Below, in pieces: positions 8,901 through 15,252 of a stretch of DNA of 27,961 nucleotides. Position 1 is the first letter of the stretch. Each line of letters starts with the position of its first letter. The translations under genes and the position numbers were made by a program. The stretch covers positions 1-27,961 of the forward strand of contig DAIEST010000025.1 of NCBI GenBank assembly GCA_027346125.1. Direction: 5' to 3'. The stretch comes from Leptospirillum sp. (GTDB lineage Bacteria; Nitrospirota; Leptospirillia; Leptospirillales; Leptospirillaceae). A model generated the notes under the pieces. The model was not told the DNA's origin. It made no database searches and saw nothing but the letters and a program-made list of their open reading frames with translations.

Positions 8901-9185
8901 AGGGCAGGAACCCAGTATGTCATCTCCCCGCCGAAAAATCCTGACGGAGTGTTGACTTACCCGTTCCGCCTGTGGTTCGGCCGAGATCGACAGATCGAGG
9001 GAATCACGGGAAACGATCACATCCATCACCCGGGAGCGGACCTGAAAACGATCGACCAACCGTCTGGCCAATGGTGGAAGGGACTCCAGGATCTCCCGAA
9101 TCGGAGCGCGCCAGGAATCTCCGATTCTGCCACCCAGGTCAGACGGCTTGACGGCCTTCTTCTCCTGTCCGGATTCGAATGACAT
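5910..9185 (-). CDS. SWI2/SNF2-family helicase-like ATPase with SWIM-like zinc finger
   Basis: A 1091-residue DNA-dependent ATPase of the bacterial SNF2 (RapA/HepA-like) superfamily, likely a DNA or nucleoprotein translocase. The N-terminus has a SWIM-type zinc finger (Cys94, Cys97, Cys109, His111). Residues about 160-600 are a long bacterial-SNF2 region without clear motifs. The two RecA-like lobes follow, with ADEMGLGKT (Walker A, ending about 653), LDEAQ (about 743-747), MTGTPIEN, LFSQFTRMLD and QATDRAHRIGQ (about 1023-1033). All helicase motifs are intact. ATG 9185 was preferred to the TTG two codons earlier; TGGA lies upstream. The start lies inside glnK (47-base overlap), so translation is probably coupled. 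A G9 run sits within the coding region near 7787-7795. Confidence 0.92.
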   Translation of the reverse strand: MSFESGQEKKAVKPSDLGGRIGDSWRAPIREILESLPPLARRLVDRFQVRSRVMDVIVSRDSLDLSISAEPQAERVSQHSVRIFRRGDDILGSCPECHTNGEVLLADGCSHLLGAVSALLLLPRPTPSAPERAVLRENESHSPTYRPAPRPSGVFLINFASDWGFLIRTGARSALTEAFYRDWQNRFRLPGSTSRPEFRFWSDFHAAFSLEQIWESPKGRFPIFFPKPGFPWFSFIRDGRIPVFRPSAEDALSPLARENGWRYEGDWTENAGKVSFSGFWKSDSLSLPAYQTFWKEKKECRILLTDREIIDLSGMERFPEGLRRFLEKAEPGQERTLEEWGELISQALSLSSGRVLFRWNGLPLQRSFELTDRWEARLDSKHSSRRGLRLFPYLFAHGVRIPLFGPERNVQPDLLFRPEGERIRILRRDRQAELFMRNVVERGLRKASTESWISLSPEDSLLFWGGAWKEMEKGGFRNGEMDTEDGTVLSGPVSCRVRLSRGENGMVRAEGRLMVEGKTFPLPEVDLDSQDPFVRLDGDHQILLGRESLEQIDALKGLFQLGGEGVGLISTYAAALITLHRPYLSIEIGEDLRGNLHPFVPGSLSQEAREILSSKFRGTLRAYQVDGVAWLESLLSHGLPGILADEMGLGKTITVLAFLLLLHNKNADAPLPVLLIVPASLVYNWEREIQSFAPDLSFVVHHGTGRKSKVRERESAQLWISTYGTVRNDLEILKAQKFSVIVLDEAQTIKNPDSAVFRAVSSLSSNLRLAMTGTPIENHLSDLWSLFQFLLPGLLGSRRFFEERYVQGKGGSLWSGRRILWLKALVSPLILRRTKKDVLKELPPKMHIDHWVLPEEEERYAYRMLLERGREELLNSMKEKGAGLRMNMLALLMKLRLFCCHPDLVLGERQSKVPSPAKFVSVMEKMREALEEGHRVLLFSQFTRMLDILERQLVLDGIPFFRLDGETPLLERKRRVDLFQNEDPDRPGVFLSSLKAGGVGFTLTNADFVFHYDPWWNPQVENQATDRAHRIGQSRSVFVYRFVTRGTVEEKVMALKQEKLELFDQMMEGQTVETSSWLSRQLESLLEMGPG

Positions 9186-9477
9186 TTTCAAGGTCCATCA
9201 CAAAGATTTTTCCGTCTCCAATCTGCCCTGTTCTGGCAGTATCCTGGATCAGTTGCAGTGTCTTTTTCAATAGGGGCTCGGGGACAACGACCTCGATCTT
9301 GAGCTTGGCAATAAAGTCGATTTGCATGCGGGATCCGCGATATTGTTCAACTTGCCCCTTCTGTCGACCATACCCGCGAACATCTGTCACGGTCATCCCT
9401 ACGATCCCTTCGGCGAGAAGGGCTTCCTTGACCCAATCCAAGCGACTCGGCTTGATAATCGCCACAACCATTTTCAC
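9139..9477 (-). CDS. glnK: PII nitrogen regulatory protein
   Basis: A 112-residue PII trimer subunit that senses ATP/ADP and 2-oxoglutarate and normally gates AmtB and nitrogen assimilation. Recognisable blocks are MKMVVAIIKPSRLDWVKEAL, the T-loop GYGRQKGQVEQYRG, the B-loop TGQIGDGKIFV with Lys90, and RIRTGEEG at the C-terminus. At the T-loop tip the residues are Ser49-Arg50-Met51, so the Tyr51 that GlnD uridylylates in enterobacteria is absent. Ser49 matches the residue phosphorylated in cyanobacterial PII. It follows amtB by 25 bases, the classic amtB-glnK pairing, and its 3' end overlaps the SNF2 gene. Confidence 0.95.
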   Translation of the reverse strand: MKMVVAIIKPSRLDWVKEALLAEGIVGMTVTDVRGYGRQKGQVEQYRGSRMQIDFIAKLKIEVVVPEPLLKKTLQLIQDTARTGQIGDGKIFVMDLENVIRIRTGEEGRQAV

Positions 9478-9502
9478 CGGGAAACCTCCATTCTCTCCAT
9501 TT

Positions 9503-10987
9503 TCATTCCGGTTCCTCCAAGTTTTGATGAATGGCTTCCTCTCCCTGTACGGACAAACGGGGATTCCCCCCTATACGGGCAACCTCCGGATATCCCCACA
9601 TCTTGTGTTCAGAAAAATCGAGGCCAACAACCTCCTGTTCAGGTGTGACACGAAGGCCGGCCGTCTTCTTGAGAAGAGTGAACACAAGCCATGAAGCAGT
9701 AAAAACATAAGCGGAAACGGACAGGATTCCGACAAATTGAACCAGAAGCTGATGCCAGCCACCCCCATAGAAAAGTCCTGGACGACCAACTCCCAGGATT
9801 CTGACACGATCCGGTGAAGCAAAAAGCCCTGTCGACAGCGTTCCCCAGATTCCTGCCATTCCGTGCACGGATACTGCTCCGACAGGATCATCAATGCCGA
9901 TCCGGTCAACCCAGAGAACCCCCAGTACCGCAATGATCCCGGCCATCGCCCCGATTACGATGGCAAACAACGGGCTGACAAAAGCGCAGGACGCAGTAAT
10001 TGCCACCAGAGCTGCCAAGGCCCCATTAGCCATCATCGACATGTCAGGAGACTTCAAAAGAAACCATGAAGTGATCGTGGCTGCCAGCACACCGGCTGCA
10101 GCCGCAAGATTGGTTGTCATCGACACATAGGCAAAATATCCGGGGATCGGAAGATTGACCCCCATGGTGCTACCCGGATTGAACCCGAACCACCCCAACC
10201 AAAGGATCAGCGTACCCAAAACGACAAACGGAATATTGTGGCCAGGAATGGGGAGCGGAACCCCTTTTTTCCTGTACTTTCCGATACGGGGACCCAAGAC
10301 GATCGCGCCGGCCAAAGCCGAAAGAGCTCCTTGCAGATGTACAACCGTCGAACCGGCAAAATCCTGCATCCCAAGGGTCGAAAGCCACCCATTCCCCCAG
10401 ATCCAGTGCCCTACGATCGGGTAAATGACACCGGAAAAAATGACTCCGAAAATGAGATAGACAGGAAAGCGGACTCTTTCCGCCATTCCGCCCCAGACAA
10501 TCGCGAGAGAAACAGCGCAGAATGCGGTCTGAAAAAGGATTTTGGACGACATGGTCGCATCGGAATAGGCAAGAGAAGGAAAGAGTTTATCGACATCAGC
10601 CTGAAAGGGATTGACGAAGAATCCGTGCAGTCCGATCAGGGCATTTCCATAGGAAAAGGAAAATCCGAACCCGGCCGCCCAGAAAACAAGCACACTGATG
10701 GAAAGAATTACCAGATTCTTGGTTGCAAGGTGACCGGCATTCTTTCCGCGAGAAAGTCCCGCTTCCAAAAAGGCAAACCCGGCCTGCATGAAAAGGACCA
10801 GGACTCCTGCCACGACAACCCACATGGTATCCAGACCCTGCATTGTCTCGGACTCGGAAGGAACATCCGCCCACGCATTCGTCTGGATCCCCCCCCAGAC
10901 GCCAAGAAAGATGATTGCGCGGAGGGATGAAAAAACACACCGGAAGAACCCGCTTTCCCCCAAAAAGGGAAACCGTCTCTCATTCAT
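9503..10987 (-). CDS. amtB: Ammonium transporter (Amt family)
   Basis: An inner-membrane channel-like transporter for ammonium. It is 494 residues with about 11 hydrophobic segments after an N-terminal hydrophobic segment (about residues 18-40) that resembles a signal sequence. The pore twin histidines are His217 (VVHLQGALSALAG) and His375 (SVHGMAGIWG). Other family blocks include QAGFAFLEAGLSRGKN and WGGMAERVRFPVYL. The cytosolic tail has GLDFSEHKMWGYPE, where the usual form is GLDxxEHGExAY, followed by about 25 more residues. ATG 10987 is chosen because AGGTGG lies nine bases upstream; TTG 10996 is the longer alternative. Directly followed by glnK, which should plug it under high nitrogen. 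Confidence 0.95.
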   Translation of the reverse strand: MNERRFPFLGESGFFRCVFSSLRAIIFLGVWGGIQTNAWADVPSESETMQGLDTMWVVVAGVLVLFMQAGFAFLEAGLSRGKNAGHLATKNLVILSISVLVFWAAGFGFSFSYGNALIGLHGFFVNPFQADVDKLFPSLAYSDATMSSKILFQTAFCAVSLAIVWGGMAERVRFPVYLIFGVIFSGVIYPIVGHWIWGNGWLSTLGMQDFAGSTVVHLQGALSALAGAIVLGPRIGKYRKKGVPLPIPGHNIPFVVLGTLILWLGWFGFNPGSTMGVNLPIPGYFAYVSMTTNLAAAAGVLAATITSWFLLKSPDMSMMANGALAALVAITASCAFVSPLFAIVIGAMAGIIAVLGVLWVDRIGIDDPVGAVSVHGMAGIWGTLSTGLFASPDRVRILGVGRPGLFYGGGWHQLLVQFVGILSVSAYVFTASWLVFTLLKKTAGLRVTPEQEVVGLDFSEHKMWGYPEVARIGGNPRLSVQGEEAIHQNLEEPE

Positions 10988-11065
10988 GAAAAACAACCAC
11001 CTTTCAGGCTAAACAGAGAATGGCAACATGGTTAGGAAGGAACAGGGGGAAATGGACTTCATTCC

Positions 11066-11539
11066 TCATCGGACGGATCGGTCCAGTTCCTCGACAAGCA
11101 GGAGTGCAGAAAAGAAGGCCCCCAGCAGGAACGCTCCGACAACGACCAGAAGAGCTCTCCGTCGATCCTTTTCATGGTCCGCAGGCGATACCTTCCTGAA
11201 ATGACCGGATGTCATGACGCGTCCCAGAAAAGCATCCACCACACAGAAGGAAAGGAAGCTCTGAATGAATGAAAGAGCCGTCAGAAACGCAAGCAGGGTC
11301 ATACCAATGAAGTAGAGGAACGGGTGAACCAGAAGAATGCGCCACTTCTCGTTATAAAGGATGACCGCAACAAAGCCGATCAGGGCGCCTATTCCCCTGA
11401 TGAAACGACCTTTCGCATCTATATTGCAGACACCGGGAACATACCCGCGGGGAGCCACTTCTTCCTGACCGGGAAGATCCTCCAGAGATTTTCTTTCCTG
11501 CACGGGCTCCTTGTCTCGTCCCCCATCTTCTGACGACAT
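11066..11539 (-). CDS. Small integral membrane protein, function unknown
   Basis: I do not recognise this 157-residue protein. An acidic, hydrophilic N-terminus (about 1-30) leads to GYVPGVCNID, then probable membrane segments at about 46-63, 70-90, 91-108 and 129-150, with a short RRR-flanked loop before the last one. The start is ATG 11539, overlapping the lexA stop as TGATG, with GGAAGGGG eight bases upstream. Expression is therefore coupled to lexA. It ends 78 bases before amtB with no clear terminator between. The coupling suggests a link to DNA-damage response or cell-cycle delay, but nothing in the protein shows this. Confidence 0.75.
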   Translation of the reverse strand: MSSEDGGRDKEPVQERKSLEDLPGQEEVAPRGYVPGVCNIDAKGRFIRGIGALIGFVAVILYNEKWRILLVHPFLYFIGMTLLAFLTALSFIQSFLSFCVVDAFLGRVMTSGHFRKVSPADHEKDRRRALLVVVGAFLLGAFFSALLLVEELDRSVR

Positions 11540-12222
11540 CAAACGTACCCCTTCCCCGGGCGGGACTGATCCCTGTACAGACCAACCAGCCTTCCCTGAA
11601 TCAAATCCGCTTCCTCTTCCGGAGAAACAACCCGGTCAGGATAACGTGGGTTTGCGGCTCTCAGAACGATTCGGTTCTTCTGGACCAGAAACTGTTTGAG
11701 TGTGATCTCACCTTGCATCTGGGCGACAACCAGGTCTCCGCTCCGGACATCCCGCGTCTTCCGGATAAATGCAAAATCTCCTTCAAGAATGCCGGCTCCC
11801 GTCATGCTGTCGCCTTGCACTTTCAGAATGAAGTCGGGTTTTTCGGTAAAAAGGATGCGGGGAACAGACAGGGTGCCATCGGGCACCATTTGGTTGTCGG
11901 TGGGCCTTCCGGCCCGGATCCGACCGATAATGGGGAGAACAAGCATATCTTCGGAGACCAGATCCTGCCGGAAGGATTCTCCCAGCGGAGTCAGCTGTAT
12001 TCCCCTTGCCTTTCCGGGAAACCGCTGAATGTATCCTTTTTTCTCAAGCGCATCCAGATGAGCGGAAGCACTTTTGGGGTAAGGGACCCCAAGAAACTGG
12101 GCAACTTCCGAGAGGGTCGGGGGAAAACGCGTCTCTCTTATCCATCGGACAATAAAATCGAACACATCCCGTTGACGAGTCGTCAGCGGTTTACTCTCCC
12201 GGTGTGGAGGTTCTGGGGTCAC
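11539..12222 (-). CDS. lexA: LexA SOS repressor
   Basis: A 227-residue transcriptional repressor and self-cleaving serine protease controlling the SOS regulon. The N-terminal winged helix (about 12-75) includes TTRQRDVFDFI and PPTLSEVAQFLGV. The cleavage site is Ala104-Gly105 (RIRAGRP), with the catalytic Ser139 (GDSMTG) and Lys176 (ITLKQF). All are intact, so RecA-stimulated self-cleavage is expected. The start is GTG 12222 with a pure G run as ribosome site, eight bases after the nuoN stop. No separate promoter is evident between nuoN and lexA, and I could not identify a convincing LexA operator upstream. Confidence 0.95.
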   Translation of the reverse strand: MTPEPPHRESKPLTTRQRDVFDFIVRWIRETRFPPTLSEVAQFLGVPYPKSASAHLDALEKKGYIQRFPGKARGIQLTPLGESFRQDLVSEDMLVLPIIGRIRAGRPTDNQMVPDGTLSVPRILFTEKPDFILKVQGDSMTGAGILEGDFAFIRKTRDVRSGDLVVAQMQGEITLKQFLVQKNRIVLRAANPRYPDRVVSPEEEADLIQGRLVGLYRDQSRPGKGYV

Positions 12223-12223
12223 G

Positions 12224-12231
12224 CCCCCCCC
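12224..12231 (-). promoter_or_regulatory. G8 tract serving as the lexA ribosome binding site
   Basis: On the - strand the nuoN stop TAG runs into eight consecutive G residues, then C, then the GTG start of lexA. This is the only Shine-Dalgarno-like sequence for lexA, and it is a homopolymer prone to length change. Confidence 0.6.
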
Positions 12232-13676
12232 TAAGGGATAAAGAGTGCCAGGGAAGATTTAATATATGCCACAAAAGGAGCCGGATATACTCCAAGAATG
12301 ACTGTCGTACCGGCTGTCAGAGCCAAGGCGATGCGCCCCATCAGGGAACTATGGAAAACGACACTGCCATTCGGCTCTTTCATGTACATGGCCATGACAA
12401 CCTTGAGGTAGTAGTATGCCCCGATTGCGGCAAAAATGATACCGACCACAGCCAGCCAGGTATAGCCGGCATGAACCACTGCAAAGAAGATATAAAACTT
12501 GGCCAGGAATCCTCCAAACGGGGGGATGCCTGCCAGGGAAAACATGAAAATCAGCATGACAAGAGCTGCAATCGGATGTCGCTTGCTCAAACCGACAAAG
12601 TCTTCTATCTCTTCACCTTCCACACCCTTTTTACGCATCATGAGGATGACACCAAAAGCACCCACAGTCATGAACATGTAGGTAAAAACATAAAAGAGAA
12701 GGGCAAAGAGGCTTTCCCGATTCGGAAGAAGCAGTGCCATCAGGGCATAACCTGCATGACCAATCGAGGAATAAGCCAGCATCCTCTTCAGGTTGGTCTG
12801 CATGATGGCCACGATATTGCCAACAGCCATGGACAAAATAGAAACAAGAATGATCAAAATGTCCCAATCATGCCTGTTCCCGGAAAACGCGACCCAAAAA
12901 ACCCTAAGAAAAACAGCAAAGGCAGCAATCTTTCCAGCAGTGGCCATGAACCCCGTCACAACGGTCGGGGCACCTTCGTAAACATCCGGAGTCCACATAT
13001 GGAACGGCACAGCCGAAACCTTGAACGTAAATCCGACGAGAGTGAGAATCATGCCAACCATGACCATCGGCTTCAGTGTCCCCGGATTACTGATGAACCC
13101 GGCGAGGCCACTGATTGTCTCCGTGCCCGCTGCACCGTACAAGAAAGAGATACCGAACAGGAAAATCGCGGCGGTAAAGGATCCCAGGAGAAAATATTTG
13201 AAGGATGCCTCGACGGAACGGTTGTCGTCTCTCTTGAGCCCAACCAACACGTAAAAGCACAACGACATGAGTTCAATGCCAAGGAAGAGAGTGATCAGGT
13301 CTCCTGCAGAAACCATTACCATCATCCCCACGACAGAGAAAAGAATGAACGCGTAGTATTCCCCCAGATGGATATCTTCCTGATCAAGGTACGGGAGAGA
13401 AAACAGGATTGTAATAATGGCTGCGATATAAATGATGATCTTAAAGAAATTCGAGAACGGATCCACTATATAGAGCCCGCTGTAGAGAGGGAGACCCTTT
13501 CCGTTCAGACCAATGGATGCAACCATCGCAAAGACCAGTGCAATAATGGTGAAATATGCCAGCCATGATCTCTTTTCCTTCGGAATCATCGTTTCCAGAA
13601 TCAGGAGAATGCAACCAAAGAACGTGAGATAGATTTCCGGCATCGTGCCAAGGATATTAACCGCAGAAAAACTCAT
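12231..13676 (-). CDS. nuoN: NADH-quinone oxidoreductase subunit N
   Basis: An antiporter-like proton-pumping subunit of the complex I membrane arm, about 14 transmembrane helices in 481 residues. Diagnostic blocks are LFLGIELMSLCFYVLVGL, with the helix-5 glutamate, and FKVSAVPFHMWTPDVYEGAP, with the helix-7 lysine. It is the last nuo gene of the operon. The ATG has GAGGA seven bases upstream and lies 49 bases after nuoM. It is followed directly by lexA in the same direction. Confidence 0.96.
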   Translation of the reverse strand: MSFSAVNILGTMPEIYLTFFGCILLILETMIPKEKRSWLAYFTIIALVFAMVASIGLNGKGLPLYSGLYIVDPFSNFFKIIIYIAAIITILFSLPYLDQEDIHLGEYYAFILFSVVGMMVMVSAGDLITLFLGIELMSLCFYVLVGLKRDDNRSVEASFKYFLLGSFTAAIFLFGISFLYGAAGTETISGLAGFISNPGTLKPMVMVGMILTLVGFTFKVSAVPFHMWTPDVYEGAPTVVTGFMATAGKIAAFAVFLRVFWVAFSGNRHDWDILIILVSILSMAVGNIVAIMQTNLKRMLAYSSIGHAGYALMALLLPNRESLFALLFYVFTYMFMTVGAFGVILMMRKKGVEGEEIEDFVGLSKRHPIAALVMLIFMFSLAGIPPFGGFLAKFYIFFAVVHAGYTWLAVVGIIFAAIGAYYYLKVVMAMYMKEPNGSVVFHSSLMGRIALALTAGTTVILGVYPAPFVAYIKSSLALFIP

Positions 13677-13725
13677 TCGAAGTTCCTCATCCTTTCCATA
13701 TCAATCCGCATCCTCATATCCGCAC

Positions 13726-15228
13726 TTATCGGATGGAAGCAAGGGGAACTCCCCCCTGAACCTGTCCAATCAAATGGGAGACACTCGCATGAAGCAACGA
13801 AAGAATGGGATTTGGCTGCACACCAATCCAGATGACAAGGATCAGGAGGGGAAGCAGTGATGCCCATTCGTAACGGTTAAGATCCGGAAGGGACCAGTCT
13901 CTGGGAGTATAGACGCCCCAGACAACCCTTGAAAGCAGATAGAGCATATAGAGGGCAGCCAGAATAACGCCAGTTGTTGCCATGATGCCCAAGGCCATAT
14001 GGGAACGAAAGGTTCCGAGCAGAACCAGAAATTCCCCGATAAATGAATTCAGTCCGGGCAAGCCTAACGACGACAAGGAGAAAATGACCAGCATTGTCGA
14101 AAAAACCGGCATCGCCTTGGCCATTCCGCCGTAATCCGACAGAAGTCGGGAATGCGTCCGGTCATACAACACCCCAACACAGAGAAACAATGCTCCCGTT
14201 GTCACACCATGATTGATCATCTGGAGAAGGGCACCTTCCAGTCCCTGCGAATTGAAGACAAAGATCCCCAATGTGACAAAACCCATATGGCTGACGGAAG
14301 AATAGGCAATCAGCTTCTTCATGTCTTCCTGGGCGAGGGCCATAAGAGCCCCCCAAACTATCCCCGTGATGGACAATCCAAAGATCAAGGCAGTGAAGAA
14401 ATGCGACGCCTGTGGAAACATGGGAAGAGAGAAGCGGAGAAAACCATAGGCTCCCATTTTCAGCATCACCGATGCCAGGATAACCGAGCCCGCTGTAGGA
14501 GCCTCCACGTGAGCATCCGGCAACCATGTATGGAAAGGAAACATGGGCACCTTGACGGCAAAAGCAACAAAAAATCCCAGAAATGCAAACTCCTGGAAGG
14601 CCTTGCTGTAATGCTGCCCCATCAGTTCAACGATATTGAACGTATGTCCACCCACAAAATACAGAGAAACAATGACGATCAGAAGCAGAAGAGAGCCCGC
14701 CAGTGTGTAAAGGAAAAACTTCATCGTCGCATAAAGCCTGTTGGGACCTCCCCACACCCCGATAATCAGATACATCGGAATCAGCATTGCTTCCCAGAAA
14801 ACATAAAACAGGACAAAGTCCGTCGCTTCAAAGACCCCCACCATCAATCCTTCAAGGATCAGGAGGGTCATCATGAACTCGGGAACGCGGGTGGAAATCC
14901 CTTTCCATGAGGTCAGCACACACATCGGGAGCAGCAGTGTCGTCATGATAATCAGGACGATACTAATCCCGTCGACCCCCAGGGAATAATGAATATTCGC
15001 AAACGGAATCCATGGACGATCTTCGTTAAACTGCATCCGGTAGGATCCGGCATGCATCCCCAAAAGCAGGTTCAGGGAGAGGAGAAACTCCACGACTGTC
15101 AGGGCAAGCGCCAGCCAGCGAACCGTCTTCTCGGAGCCCTGAATCTTCATGAAAGGGAGAAGAAGCAAGGCTCCCGCAATAGGAAAGAAAATCAAGAATG
15201 TCAGTATGGGTATAGATAAAAAGGTCAT
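13726..15228 (-). CDS. nuoM: NADH-quinone oxidoreductase subunit M
   Basis: An antiporter-like proton-pumping subunit of complex I, 500 residues with about 14 transmembrane helices. FYVFWEAMLIPMYLIIGVWG carries the essential helix-5 glutamate (Glu146). FAVKVPMFPFHTWLPDAHVE and LAQEDMKKLIAYSSVSHMGF are typical NuoM signatures. The start has GGGGAG four bases upstream. Only one nuoM copy is present, so this is not a two-NuoM form of complex I. Confidence 0.97.
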   Translation of the reverse strand: MTFLSIPILTFLIFFPIAGALLLLPFMKIQGSEKTVRWLALALTVVEFLLSLNLLLGMHAGSYRMQFNEDRPWIPFANIHYSLGVDGISIVLIIMTTLLLPMCVLTSWKGISTRVPEFMMTLLILEGLMVGVFEATDFVLFYVFWEAMLIPMYLIIGVWGGPNRLYATMKFFLYTLAGSLLLLIVIVSLYFVGGHTFNIVELMGQHYSKAFQEFAFLGFFVAFAVKVPMFPFHTWLPDAHVEAPTAGSVILASVMLKMGAYGFLRFSLPMFPQASHFFTALIFGLSITGIVWGALMALAQEDMKKLIAYSSVSHMGFVTLGIFVFNSQGLEGALLQMINHGVTTGALFLCVGVLYDRTHSRLLSDYGGMAKAMPVFSTMLVIFSLSSLGLPGLNSFIGEFLVLLGTFRSHMALGIMATTGVILAALYMLYLLSRVVWGVYTPRDWSLPDLNRYEWASLLPLLILVIWIGVQPNPILSLLHASVSHLIGQVQGGVPLASIR

Positions 15229-15252
15229 TGAACTCCCCGGGTCTTCTCTCGC

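Noticed and set aside
7893..9182. A 429-codon + strand open frame opposite the SNF2 gene
   Set aside because: It is antisense to conserved SNF2 coding sequence and shows no recognisable motif.
10988..11065. A sigma-54 promoter ahead of amtB
   Set aside because: No GG-N10-GC pattern was found in the 78-base gap on the coding strand.
12204..13568. A 454-codon open frame on the + strand opposite nuoN and part of lexA
   Set aside because: It is antisense to a clear NuoN gene, its composition is rich in His, Asn and Lys with no domain, and it has no ribosome site. It is a by-product of codon bias.
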